DNA of 64,000 nucleotides. Origin: Hypomesus transpacificus. Lineage: Eukaryota > Chordata > Actinopteri > Osmeriformes > Osmeridae. Shown piece by piece: positions 1 to 12,372 of this stretch. The stretch is from positions 633,045 through 697,044 of the forward strand of contig NW_025814038.1 of the NCBI RefSeq assembly GCF_021917145.1. The letters run 5' to 3'. Each line of letters begins with the position of its first letter. The first letter of the stretch is position 1. The translations under genes were made by a program, and so were the position numbers. Below the pieces are notes generated by a model. That model was not told the origin of the DNA. It saw only the letters and a program-made list of their open reading frames with translations, and did not search any database.

Positions 1-1415
1 TGTGCTGGGTGTGCACAGGATGCATTCAACAGCTGTACAACAGATACTTTGCTGTTATTTGCCAAAAATGGCATTGTCCAGAATGGCCCTGTTTTTCACC
101 GTGCATATGGTAAAAAAAATCGTTGAAAATAAAACTTTGACCTCTCTAAGACCCATGGAGATGATGAAACAAGTAGACTGACAAGCTCCTCTAGATATTT
201 ACGTAACTAAAGAGAAGAAAAATATCTAAATATCATCAGGTTATCACGCCAAAATGCATAAGCACTAAGTATCCAATCAGATGTCACATGATCGTTCAAT
301 TGTGTGACAGTGACCCCTCCCCATGTTGATTTCCAGATTGTCCAGATTGCCCCATGCAGAGTTGTGTCCAGGGAACACGTTCTATCTCAAGGGGAACGTG
401 TTCTTACCCCGCTCTGTTCCGTCCCAGAAGAACCTCACATGGGGTCCGCAGAGCAAAGTTTGCGAGAGGACAGACGGCCAAGATTTACACCAAACTTAAA
501 CCCTAAACAAGTCAGATATTATGTAACCCACGCACAACTGAGATCTTCAGAATCATGTGTGCTCGCATTCCTGAGTTCCCAAACAGCACTGTTTCTTGAA
601 GCATCTGGTCCTGGTTACGAAGAGACGGAGAGAAGGTTTCAGTAGGATCACGGAAGGAGAACAAAAACGTGACACTGTGATTTGGATCACCGCTTGCGAT
701 GTAACTACTACAGCTGTATCAAAGCACCAATGTAACGTCTTTTTCTCTTTCATCTATCTTATCCTCTGATAGATCTATGTACTGCACTTGTACAGAGAAT
801 ATAGCTTTGAACCTTCATCTGACTCCTGGAAAACTCTATGTTGCATCAGTTCTGAGCTTCATAAACATACTCTCATGCATTGGAGGAGCCAAGCTCAACA
901 ACATGACAGCCAATGTCAACTGTTCGGACAGTAAAGGACTTCTCAATAAATATCACAGTAACGTGTGTGGCCTCACAGTCCCACATTCCCCACAAATCAC
1001 AATAGTTGGGAGGTCAATTTTTCAACTAACCTACTTTAAGTTGGAAGTTTATTTTGGCAACATTGGGCCCTCCGTCGAAGGTAAACAGATCTTCAACTCG
1101 GACGTCTGCTCTGCCTGAATCCGAACTGTTTTCGAGTGTTCACCAAACCCGTTTGAGCGCGAGTCTATTTTCATCCGGAAGGTCCTGAGAGGCAGGTGAG
1201 AGAGGCGTCTCCGAGGGGCCTGGTGGAGCCCCAGGGACGGCCCAGGTTACACTGGTTCAGGGTTTGTTTTTCACTCTGCCTCTTTGATTAAAACCTGACA
1301 CAGTTACCATGGGTCTCTCACCTGTGGAACTAATTATCACATTATTACCGAAGTCCTCATAAACAAGCGAAGGCGCAGCTCCTCGCAAATCATTTTTCCG
1401 CAGGACCATAACCAA
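1..1415. other. Upstream region of s100z, no gene recognised
   Basis: No reading frame here resembles a protein I know. The only local structure noted is a perfect 10-bp inverted repeat (GAACACGTTC at 373-382, GAACGTGTTC at 394-403). The right end probably contains the untranslated first exon of s100z: a good donor (GTAAGTG) starts at 1416, and an acceptor (pyrimidine tract plus CCAG) ends at 1565, just before the start codon exon. Confidence 0.5.
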
Positions 1416-1597
1416 GTAAGTGTTTCATCCTCTGCAGATCCCACCGTTACTGAGCTGCACTGAGATACTTTGGACTTGGATTGTTACGGTACGGTACCTC
1501 CAATTCCTAACGCTGCCTCACATGGGTTTAAAAGGATATTTGACTTAAAATATTTTTTCCTCCAGTAGGTCGTGAGATACTTTGATATCCTGCAGCC

Positions 1598-3906
1598 ATG
1601 CCTAGCCAACTTGAAGGTGCCATGGACGCCCTCATAACAGTTTTCTACAACTACTCAGGAAACGATGGAGACAAGTTCAAGCTCAACAAGGGGGAACTGA
1701 AAGAGCTCCTCAACAGTGAACTCACTGACTTTCTCACGGTATGTTTGGTCTTTTACATGTTGCACTTAACATTTTTGTTTAGAAGATGAATTGTTTTGAA
1801 CAGAGTGTGAGAAATCAAAGGGTTTAAGAACAGCTTGGCCAGTGATAAGCACCATCCGTCCTATGCTGAATCATTTACAGTGGTTTTGATGAAAAGGATT
1901 AAGTCAAATGATAAGTATATTTAAGCTATTTTTAGTCGACACTGGGCAAGAGGTGTCATAAGTTATTTATTTTCCCATTTGAAATAAGTTTCACAGTTAG
2001 TTACGTTTTTACATACATTAGCTGTGTGGTGAACCTTGAATGATATGTTGTCTTGGATTAGAGATTTCTTCGTAACACTGAAATCTCTTGACATTTCCAG
2101 TTGCAAGCCCACACATCTGGCAGAAAGCAAGCACATCCAGCTATCTTTATGAGAACAAGATGTAAATACTGGAAATGGTCTATTGAATTTGACCTTTTTA
2201 ACTGGAAATGAATTACTTTAATTGATCTATTGCTGTTTTGGCTGATGCCTTTTTAATGAAAGTTATGAATGGATTTATACAACCATGTGTTCATTTAATT
2301 TAATGATTCACATCACAATTATTCAAAAAAGTGCATTTAATCTGAGCTGCTCTATAAATATTTGCAGCATGTTCTGGGAAGAAAAAGGGTTCATTGGTTT
2401 GTGTGTGCGTGTTTGTGTGTGTGAGTGTTTGTGTGTGTGAGTGTTTGTGTGTGTGAATGTTTGTGTGTGTGTGTGTGTGTGCGTGCGTGTGTCGGAGGTG
2501 GGATGGGCGACTTGCGTCAGAGCTTGTGTTAGAGTGCACAGGCCTGTGTGTGTGTGTGTGTTCTGAAGGATATGTTCCCGTCGTGTGGGAGTGTAGAGAG
2601 GAAGACAGGCTGGGGAGTGCAAGTTCTCCTCCCTCCTGTGGATGGAAGCCTCAGGTGATCGACGCATCATCATCAGTGGCCCACATCGCTGCCAAATATA
2701 GACACCCACGTGATGTCATCCGCCATTCCGAAGCCCAGACTCCGTGGAGCGGAGAGTGTGTCTTGGTCTTCAAGGAAGGCTGAGCTCACCTCATTAGCAA
2801 GGAGAAACACGCATGTACCGAGAGTTAACATTTCATCCACCACGAACCAGTATTATTTAATGTGAAATATCGATAGTGTATTCATAATCTATATTCATAT
2901 TTTTTCGTTGCTCACCCTTTTATGAATATTTTTTTATTCATGTCTCAAGCTTAGATCAGCTTTCGGTAACTTGAGTTTGAGACGTTACGATGAGTTTCTT
3001 GACGATCAGATGTTAAGAGCATCTGCTTCCAGTAACAAGATGAACGTCCTCGGTGGGTCGTTTGTTAAGCCCCTTTGACCGAGGGGACACCAACAACACA
3101 GACACTGTGAAACGTCCCGGTTCTCAACGGACGTCGTTGAGTCTCCTCGACACAACAACCTCGAGTCAGGCTTCTCCGTTCTGGGGACTTGAGAGGCGCT
3201 CTGAAGGATCTTGCCTCGGACGGGTCACTGAACATCGACATGACTCTGGCCGCTGGCGGACTGGACCAGCCTGTTGGAGCAGAAGCCCCTCAGCATGGAG
3301 AGAATCTCTATCAAGCTCTTCCAGAGCCATCGATCTTCTGACCTGCCCAGGGCCTCTCCGCTCACGACTCGTCCATCTCAAACTGATCGACAGGCAGACA
3401 TCTGCAGACAGCAGACAGCTCTGGATAAGAGCGTCTGCTAAATGACTGACTGACATCTTCTCTAATTGAAGTCTGCTGTCCGGGAGGAGGTTGTTTCTGG
3501 CCCATGCAGCCAGAAGTGTGGATGATTTCTAAGTGCCATTTAGACAAATTAATAACAGTCCATCGCCCCACTGTGCTTCAGTGATTGATTCATACTGTCA
3601 GTATGAATCAGAGACAAAAATATGTTTCAGGCTCTACGTAAAACACTTATTCCGTTTTTTTCCTCAACGTTTTCCGATTTCCGCTTCTGTCGACGATTGT
3701 TTCATGGATTTGACTGTGATCAAAGTGTTATTTCTCTTCTTTTCCAGTCTCAGAAAGATCCCATGCTGGTGGAGAAGATCATGAACGACCTGGACTCCAA
3801 CAAAGACAATGAAGTGGACTTCAACGAGTTTGTGGTCCTGGTGGCGGCCCTGACCGTGGCCTGCAACGACTTCTTCCAGGAGAAGCAGAGGAAGAACAAC
3901 AAGTAG
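1598..3906 (+). CDS. s100z: S100 calcium-binding protein Z
   Basis: Two coding exons, 1598-1738 and 3748-3906, joined in phase 0, give a 99-residue protein, the same length as human S100Z. S100 proteins are small dimeric EF-hand calcium sensors. The N-terminal half (residues about 19-32) has the 14-residue S100-type loop rich in G/D/K. The second half has a canonical 12-residue EF loop: D63, N65, D67, E69 and E74, in DLDSNKDNEVDFNEF. The exon layout (one intron between the two EF-hands) is typical of S100 genes. The downstream run AALTVACNDFF matches S100Z as I remember it, and the neighbour crhbp supports the assignment. The start at 1598 is the first ATG of the exon and gives MPSQLEGAMD. 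S100A1/S100P-like paralogues are the alternative, but synteny favours Z. The 2-kb intron contains (TG)n and a short SINE-tail fragment near 3416-3445. Confidence 0.9.
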
Positions 3907-3931
3907 CTGCCCCCTTGGACAGCCACTAGGC

Positions 3932-4112
3932 CAGGGGTCTCCAACCCTGCTCCTGGAGAGCTCCCATCCAGACTGTTTTCACTTCAACCTCAATGTAGCA
4001 CACCTGATTCTACTAATTAGCCGGATGATGAACTGAATGAGGCAATATTATTTGCAGTTGAAGTGAAAACTTACAGGATGGTAGCTCTCCAAGACTGGAG
4101 CTGGAGACCCCC
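3932..4112. mobile_element. hAT-like MITE in the s100z 3' UTR
   Basis: A 181-bp element begins CAGGGGTCTCC and ends with the complementary GGAGACCCCC. The arms are long imperfect inverted repeats: the left arm continues CTGGAGAGCT..CATCC..TTTTCACTTCAAC and the right arm complements it. It is flanked by near-identical 8-bp duplications, CACTAGGC at 3924-3931 and CTCTAGGC at 4113-4120. CAGGG termini plus an 8-bp target duplication are the hAT hallmark. There is no transposase frame. It lies 25 bp after the s100z stop codon. Confidence 0.75.
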
Positions 4113-4796
4113 CTCTAGGCCCTCCCAGGCATCTGCCTGATTCACTCTGGTTCCCTTGATTCATCACATGTTTACTCTGAACCACAGCTAGAACGGCTAG
4201 ATTGTTTTAATGTCCCTTAAGACACGCTAAAGATTATGTTTTGTCTTGTTGAGTTGTTGTCAGAAATCTTGCTTGCTTTTGGAACCCTGTCAAGTTTTCT
4301 TTTTTCGTGAGCTGTTTTAAACATGCATGTTTGAAAACACGTTTAATATTCTTCTCTGTCACTCATGTCAACTTTGAAGAAACTAGTTTGACGATATTTC
4401 GAGGCTTGTCACACAGTGGCTTAACCACTAACAAGGGCTGTTCTGGTGTGCTTGGCAGCAGGACATCCTCAAAGATCACCACCTCATGTCCTATTATGTC
4501 TTCGCTTCCTGTTTGGTATTGTTTCATCAGAATCCTTACATAAGTTGCTCAGGTTATAGACTGAATGATTTACTCTGGTGTTCCTTGTACAGGTACCTTA
4601 GTTTCTTGTGTTTAGAATGAACCTTGTGTTGTGCGACATGTTACATTTCATTGAACGTGTCTGCCACGTAAGTTGATTTGATGTCTATGTGTTGATTATT
4701 GTGAAACTAGGTCATGTACATTTCTGTTATCTAAAGTTTATGTACCCAAATGTAGTAAATATATTGTTTTTGTGAAAGACAGCATAATGACAGCAT

Positions 4797-4802
4797 AATA
4801 AA
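4797..4802 (+). promoter_or_regulatory. Polyadenylation signal of s100z
   Basis: AATAAA about 890 bp downstream of the s100z stop codon, the first such hexamer in a sensible position. It would place the MITE at 3932-4112 inside the mature 3' UTR. Confidence 0.6.
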
Positions 4803-5026
4803 ATCTGTCTCGCAGACAGCTGATGGATGGATTTCTGTGTCAACATTCATGGGTGTCACAGGAAGGTCCGGATGTTCATAGGACATGGATCAGTTCCTGA
4901 ACGCTCATCTGCATGTAAGTTGCCCTTGCGGGTCAATGCATCTCCTTTCTAAGCATGTCCTTCACTGTGAGTGGATCTGAAGGAGGCCATGTCACAGTGG
5001 AAGCTGTACGGAGTGGAAGCTGAGTT

Positions 5027-5220
5027 GAGTCAGGTGGCTGAGCGGATAGGGAATCGGGCTAGTAATCTGAATGTCGCCAGTTTGATTCCTGGCTGTGCCA
5101 AATGACGTTGTGTCCTTGGTCAAGGCACTTCACCCTACTTGCCTCGGGGGGGAATGTCCTTGTATTTACAGTACGTCGCTCTGGATAAGCGCATCTGCTA
5201 AATGACTAAATGTAAATGTA
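5027..5220 (+). mobile_element. tRNA-derived SINE with target-site duplication
   Basis: Begins GAGTCAGGTGGCTGAGCGG, a tRNA box-A-like stretch, followed by a box-B-like stretch (CCAGTTTGATTCC). It ends with the tail GTCGCTCTGGATAAGCGCAT..CTAAATGACTAAATGTAAATGTA, common in fish SINEs. An 8-bp direct duplication AAGCTGAG flanks it (5017-5024 and 5220-5227). Three further copies of this family lie in the window (39333, 43695, 48518) and a tail fragment at about 3416. The exact Repbase family cannot be assigned without a search. Confidence 0.8.
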
Positions 5221-6300
5221 AGCTGAGCGTGATAGCGGAAGTTGTACGTGCCGGGGACAGCTGTGAGGTGGACAGCTGTCCGTGTAACAGTTGGGGTCAC
5301 GTGTGGGAGCTCACGATAATGACGTGTGATGATGAAATCTTCATGAACGCCCCGAGGCTCTGCAGCACTGCTACCTATCATTCAACCACTCAACACCGCG
5401 TCCAAGACGCCCTCCCTGAAAACGCAATTCCCCCCCTAGAGACGAGGCAATGCGTCGATCCATCCGGCCTGTTTCATTCTCCCCTGTCTGTCTACGTGTC
5501 CTTCCAGAACCCCACATTAAGACAAAAAAACAAAGAAAAAATAACATCCCAGATTGTTTCTTTATCCGCAGCTGAATCGTACTGGAGGTTTGACCCCCCC
5601 TCCTACGCCCCCTCAGATGAGTCTGGGAGGAAGGATGACAGATGAGTCTGGGAGGAAGGTCCCTCAGTGGAAAACAACATCCGTGACCCTACTTGTGTAA
5701 TATGCCTGTGATTGGCTGTAATTGTGGGAGATTACAATCCTGACAGTCTCCCAGGATGAGGTGGCACCAATCAGCTCCGTTTGCCACGTTTTCACAAAAG
5801 CTCTAATCATAAAGTAGACTTAATCACTGGGTTCGGAACAGAACTTTTTTTCTTCTCCATGATTCACACGATTGTGTTTTTTGTTGGAAAGTTGGTATTT
5901 GCTCAACCTTGCTTGGCCTTTATGCTATCACCCACTCTGGGCGGTAAGCTGTCCTTCTGTCTGTTGCAACACAGGAAAGGGATTCTTTGTTCGGGAAGTC
6001 ATTGGTCAAGTATTGATGGCCCGATTGCCACTATCTCTGACCACAAGTCCTCTGGGAAGGACTGTTGCTATCAGGAAATGAGACAATGACAATCAGAGAT
6101 CCTCGAAGGATAATGGAAGACTGCAAGACAAACGGAAGGGTTTCCTACGTGTGTGGCCAGCCCATTAGTGGAGCTCTTTGTACATCTGACACGAGGAGAT
6201 CAAGTGGATATCTTAAAGAAAGACCAGACTGACAGGCTGACATTAACAGGCAGGAGATGCACACACACACACACACACACACAGAGGGGGAGATTGGGGG

Positions 6301-6412
6301 ATGCGTACAGCTCGGTGGTTAAGCATTTGCGTGCAGAACAAGTCGAGTTCCCAGGTGCAAACCCACCCCTGGGCCGTGTTTTGGATCAAAGTAACTGCTG
6401 AGAGAATACACT
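6301..6412 (+). mobile_element. Second-type tRNA-derived SINE, partial
   Basis: The sequence has a box-A-like AGCTCGGTGGTTAAGCATTT and a box-B-like GGTGCAAACCC spaced as in a tRNA. A degraded L2-type tail follows (GATCAAAGTAACTGCTGAGAG). It sits between two (CA)n tracts. The family was not identified. Confidence 0.45.
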
Positions 6413-7740
6413 GTTTCAGACAAACACACACACACACACACACAGAGACTGTAAACGGGGCGTCATGGTGACAGCAGTGATTGACATCAGAGCAGCGGCC
6501 TCCTCTCAAGGCGTCACTGTGTGATCCCTGGCCACCGAGGAGACAAGGGGAGGAAGGACTGAAATAGATTTTCGTGACAAATACAGAAAGATGGGGTTCC
6601 TCACCCTATATGGCTCAGTTGTCCTTGGAAAGAGAGAGAAAACAAGAGAGAGAGAGAGAGAGAGAATGAGGGAGAGAGAGGGGAAGAGAGATAGTGAACG
6701 AGATGATATGGATGAAATGAGGAGAGATGAGAAGAGATAAGGATTGTTTATTTCAGGGCAGATAAGGTGCCCACGGGGGGGGGGGGGGGGGGGGGGGGGG
6801 GAGATACAGTATAAACACTGGTTGAAAGTCCCCCCCCCCCAAGAAGAGAGGAAGGTCGTGTGGTTCGCAAGAGGAAAACAACCCATTTACAGACACAATA
6901 ATAATCCATCAGCTGGGCCTTCCTGGAGCTAATGATGTTTACTACAGACCCACACAGGGGCACGAGGCTATTTGCCGTCCCTCCAAGACCATTCGGCCGA
7001 CCTGGAAAGCGTCTTTGTCCCCAGGCCTACCCCTGTCTCACACCATCCATCCCCTCACCCCTCTGACACAATGTGCGTCACCCTCTGTCATCACTCCTCA
7101 TGTGTGTGTGTGTGTGTGCAGGGATATGTAGTTGTGTGTGTGGTGGTGGTGGTAGATCTCTCTGTGTCATCCTCGGGATATAATCTCAACAAACACCTGT
7201 CGTGTATTTCAGCTGAGTGATAGCTTCTGTGCCCGCGGAATGGGATCCCAGCGATAGGAACACTGGAGCAAGCACAGACGCACGCCACAAACGCGACACT
7301 TGTATCAACAACAAAAAAGAAAAGATTATTGTTTTCCCTTCCAGCCGGAATGCAGCAAAATGGACATCCCTTCATCCGGCCACGTCAAAGCAGAAGGGAG
7401 CTTCGTTGTCATGTCGATTGTGGCTAGCCTGTCAGCATTGGTGCAAGTGATCAGGGCCTGTGTTGCCAGGTGCGGAGAGGACGACCGGTGAGAGACAGAA
7501 AGGAGGATACCGACACAAAGATACAGGGAGCTTCGTGTTTCCGTCTCGGAAAAAGAAGAAAGAGGAAGAACGATTTGATCTTTGGATCGTTCAGACTGTT
7601 GTCTCACCTCTAGACTTCATTTCAGTAACAGATGGAGGAAGATCCTCCAGCAAACACTACGTGAGAGCCTTGATTGTCCAGAACAGCTTGATCTGGAAAA
7701 CAACGTGTTCCTCCCCAGAGCCATGAAGACTGGCAGACAC

Positions 7741-7806
<66 letters not shown>
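7741..7806. repeat. (GA)n microsatellite
   Basis: Near-perfect GA dinucleotide run. It makes spurious Arg-Glu or Ser-Leu frames on the two strands. Confidence 0.9.
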
Positions 7807-7812
<6 letters not shown>

Positions 7813-8617
7813 GAAGAGAGAGAAGGAGAAGGTTGTGGAAATGTAACCACAGCACGCTGTTTCTATTCATTGGTGCATAAGGCGAGCACTAGGGCGCTCA
7901 AATGGCTCATACAATTGTCTCCAGATCTCTTTCACGTTTGCAGACATGGAGGGCAGGCTTGCCACCAAGCTGTGGGTGTGCCTCCAAAATAACAACCAAC
8001 CTGCCTTTATACACTGTCTTGTCGTGATCCTCCAAGACTTTATCATTGTTTCACGTGTCATCTCAAGAGAGGTGCATTTGATAAAAATCACTGTACGCCA
8101 ACAGATGTTTCCTTGTTTCTCTCCTGTCACTCTCTTTGGCACAACTTGAAAGTGAGAAGGAGAGAGAGACAGAGACAGAGTTTCACTAATTCTCAGTCCC
8201 ACCGAGTACAGCCTAATCTAGTCTCTTCACCAGAACTGAAAGGTTTGCGTTGGCTTTGCATCACTTTCTCCTCCCCTGTGTGTCACGTTCTGTGTCTGAC
8301 TTTCCCCGAAATCCCCTGTTTGTAGCGGAAAGGAAAGTTTGCTTCTCTGACAAACAACAAACATTTCCGCTGATGTGTTTCCACACGCTTTTGTCAACAC
8401 GCGAAGATGAAGCAGCACGGAGTGAAGCCCTGGGGAATCCGGCCCACAACACATGACTGACTAACAGTCCCTGACAGGCAGGACCAGAAGGTCTGAATCA
8501 GAATACAACCTGAAGACAATACAGTACAGTGCAACACAATACTGAAGCAGCCACATCTACCTCTAGGTTCAAACTGGCCCACTTTCAGGCTGGGGGCCAG
8601 TGAGGCTGGGGGCCAGT

Positions 8618-8735
8618 GAGGCTGTGGGTAGTGCGGCTGTGGGTAGTGACGCTGTGGGTAGTGAGGCTGTGGGCGGGTGAGGCTGTGGGTAGTGAGACTG
8701 TGGGTAGTGAGGCTGTGGGCGTGTGAGGCTGGAGG
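8618..8735. repeat. 15-16 bp tandem repeat
   Basis: About seven copies of a unit close to GCTGTGGGTAGTGAG, with two units lengthened to a GCTGTGGGCGGGTGAG-like form. It lies just upstream of the 300-bp GA tract. Confidence 0.8.
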
Positions 8736-8762
8736 TACTCTTCCAGGTCCAGATGCAGCAGG

Positions 8763-9068
<306 letters not shown>

Positions 9069-9988
9069 TGTAATCGCAGTAAACTGCAGAGGAAGAGGAG
9101 GAGAGTAAATGAATAGGTGTGTTACATAACGCTCTGGCGAATCTCAAACTGCCAAAAGAGATCTGCACCACACCTGATAAGACAGCACTGAGCCCTGGAA
9201 AGTAGAGAAGCTTGACAATGACTGTAAGGGTGCTATTTTGAAGCACTTGGCTGAGCATGAATCTTGATAGGGTATGGGCTGGGTGGTGGATGAGGGTGGC
9301 TCTTATAAAATCCACCCTTGTTGATGGCAATTAACCTGCTATATTTATCCTAATTCCTCATTTACAATAGGCATGCTAGAATCCTGAATAAAACACTGAT
9401 TTAGATTATTTCTGGAGAAAAAATCTGGAGCGTACATATTTGATCTGAGATGTATATCACCCACACATTTGAACCCTCTGAATTGCCAATATGCAATTAT
9501 TTTATTGACCTCTTTTGATTTTCTTTGTGTTTTGAAAAACGTATTACCCGAGCCAATGGCGTGAGTACCTCCCCGGTGATGGAAAAAGCTAGAAATATCA
9601 CAGGAAGTCAATCATGTCTGAGAGAGAGTCATCTAATTAGTATTCTTTTGCATTCAGATAAACCTTTACGAAGATGATTGGACTTTCTCCACACTGAATG
9701 TAACCTGTGGGGAATAAATAACTCCCTGTGTCAGACAATCATGGTACCCTGAAGGCCTGTTATAGTAGTTACTCTACAGGATACAGGTATAGTTAGGTCT
9801 GTAAATGTCTGATTCACCAAACACATTTGGCTGTATTTCTAATGCCTGTTTTTCTGTCGGTCCGTGGATCTTAGTGTTGGGGAGCCCCAGGTGAAATCCC
9901 AGGGTTCCTTTTTTCAGCTTCTTTTTGGGTTGGTATGGATGGCCCATCAAGGGAGGTGAACGTAACTAGGTTACAGAGGGGACTTCCT

Positions 9989-10148
9989 GAGAGCATGGTT
10001 TGTCCTTCTAGAACGTTCCTGAGTGCGTGGTTTGTCTTTCTAGAACGTTCCTGAGTGCGTGGTTTGTCTTTCTAGAACGTTCCTGAGTGCGTGGTTTGTC
10101 TTTCTAGAACGTTCCTGAGTGCGTGGTTTGTCTTTCTAGAACGTTCCT
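9989..10148. repeat. Five-copy 32-bp repeat, each with a heat-shock-element core
   Basis: Five 32-bp units start at 9989, 10021, 10053, 10085 and 10117. Units 2-5 look identical; the first differs at three positions. Each contains TTCTAGAACGTTC, that is TTCnnGAAnnTTC, a perfect three-pentamer heat-shock-factor consensus, at 10006, 10038, 10070, 10102 and 10134. The array lies between s100z and the 3' end of crhbp, about 1.7 kb from the crhbp stop codon. HSF binding is inferred from the motif only. Confidence 0.85.
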
Positions 10149-11613
10149 GAGAGCGTGACGGCTGATCGAGATGCTCGCTGTTATTTTCTCGTCAAAACAG
10201 TCACAAGACAGAAATACATTCCGAACGGAGGTCAGAATGATTTCTAATTGAGTTTTCTCAATTGCAGTCGGTAATTACCTATATGCCTCACAGCTCAAAT
10301 TAAATCATCATCATTTCCATCCATCCACAAACGCGCGGTAGGCCCTGTAAGAAAGATGCCCTGTCCCTATCTGTCTCTCACACACACCTGCACAGACGCG
10401 TACGCGTTTATCAGCATGAGACCAATCCAGGATGACTTTTCTTCTTGTCATTTTACAGCAGGGGACTGCAAGGGGAAAGCACACACAGACACAGACACAC
10501 ACACAGACACAAACACACACACACACACAGACACACACACAAATACCGCCCCCCTGGGAAGATATCAGATTTGTATCAACTACTTCTGTGAGGCGTGATG
10601 TGGTTGCAGGTGTCTCACTGCGATAATACACCCCCAGACCTTTAATCAAGGGAGCTCTGGTGCCCCCCTGGTGCCCCCCCCCCACCCCCCGGTGACGCTA
10701 CTCTGCCATCCCTGTCAGGATGGGGGGGGGGGGTAACAGCTCTGGAAGCAGACCTTTTGGCTGTGGGCAATCTACCTTGACATCTGCCAGATAAGAAACA
10801 CTATCCTTGTTTTGTTATTGTTGCAGAACATATTATCGCTACATGTAAGAGCACACTTGCAGAAAAGAAAAATCTGATTTCATGCTTGTGTGTTTGTATT
10901 ATTGTCATGTAATGCTCATTGCGCTTGTTATTGCATTACACTGAAACAGGATAAAAATAAATAAATTGGATGATTACCGGATGGATTATCACGTTTGACA
11001 AACCATTCAATCAAATAGTTTGGATTGGATTTATGGCCCTTAAAAAACTCTGTGTGCCTTTACGGTGGATGTGATTGGATTACTCAGAAGTAGGTTGACC
11101 AATAGGAAATGTGCTTGTCTGAGATCAATGTTATTCTAATATTGTCTTAAAAAACATGTTTCCTGTTTATGAATGTTGTTGAATTTTCAAAATGATATTT
11201 CCTGAATGCAACATGATTGAAGCATACTTGATCTCATTAAAAAAAATGAAGATAATTACCAGCCTCAAAGAAAAATGTATCATGCGGTTCCATTTTATTA
11301 CAAAAGAATAGTTTGATATAAATAAATAGAGATAACAGCAATGGACATATTTTTACATGTTCTATTGCATCCTTGAATAATTGATCTTACTACTGTATGT
11401 CGTGGAAACCTGCTAGGGCCAGACTCCTGCATACTATCTCCGGAGTATAAATAGAAACATTTATTTCTTTAGTACCGTTCCCCTGAAAGAATGTTGACCA
11501 CATATCCAGTGTATAATCCTGTGCCAACGCTCTGTTTCATTTCAATAAACACACGTAAGACACATAAATACTGAGTAGAACCAATAGCATTGCCAACAAA
11601 CACAAGAGAACCG

Positions 11614-11619
11614 TTTATT
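11614..11619 (-). promoter_or_regulatory. Candidate polyadenylation signal of crhbp
   Basis: AATAAA on the minus strand (TTTATT on plus), about 255 bp past the crhbp stop codon. Other minus-strand hexamers occur further downstream, so this is only the nearest candidate. Confidence 0.4.
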
Positions 11620-11873
11620 AGGCTTGCGCGAGCCACAATTTATATAACATAATGAAAAAGATCAAAACAATAAAAAATAAAACTGAACACAAAAAAAATG
11701 AGGTAAAAAAAAGAAAGAAAAAAATAAGGATTCTCTTCATTAAACTGGAACGGGGGGAGTGGCATGGCAACCCTCTGCACAGTTTTTTTCAGTTATCAGT
11801 CACACGGTATGTTTGGTGCTTCCGGTGTGGCAGGTGACACACCCACGTGCGCCCACACGCGCACCAGGAGAGC

Positions 11874-12327
11874 TCAGCCGGAGAAGCAGTAATCTTCCAC
11901 GCTGTTCCCTCTGATCCGATGAAGATCCTGCTGGTCCAATAGCCGGTAGTTGAAGGACACTCGGTTCACAAACTTTCCACTGGAGACCATCCTCACCACT
12001 GTATTGTCACAGGCTATCTTCATACGGACTGCAGAAGGGCGACAATGACAGGGACCCACACTAGCATTAGCATTAGCATTACCACAAGTGGTTTCAGATG
12101 GATGGATCACATTCGATTTCTGAATTCAATCTGCTTCTTGATCTGATTTAGAGAAACTAACAGGACAAACTGAAACCTCACAGCTAGTGGCCCCCACATA
12201 CGTAATCAAAACTACGGATGAAAAAATCTTACAAAATGAGATTTGGAGAATGAATAGTCAAGAGCCCATTGCAATGTGTGTGTGTGTGCGTGTGTGTTGG
12301 AGGTGTGTGTACGTGTGGGTGGGAGGG

Positions 12328-12372
<45 letters not shown>

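Noticed and set aside
373..403. Glucocorticoid-response-element pair
   Set aside because: The two 10-bp palindromic halves have two-base spacing in each half instead of three; it is only a hairpin.
5027..5110. Functional tRNA gene
   Set aside because: Box A and box B are present but the cloverleaf is degraded, and the sequence continues into a SINE tail with a flanking duplication.
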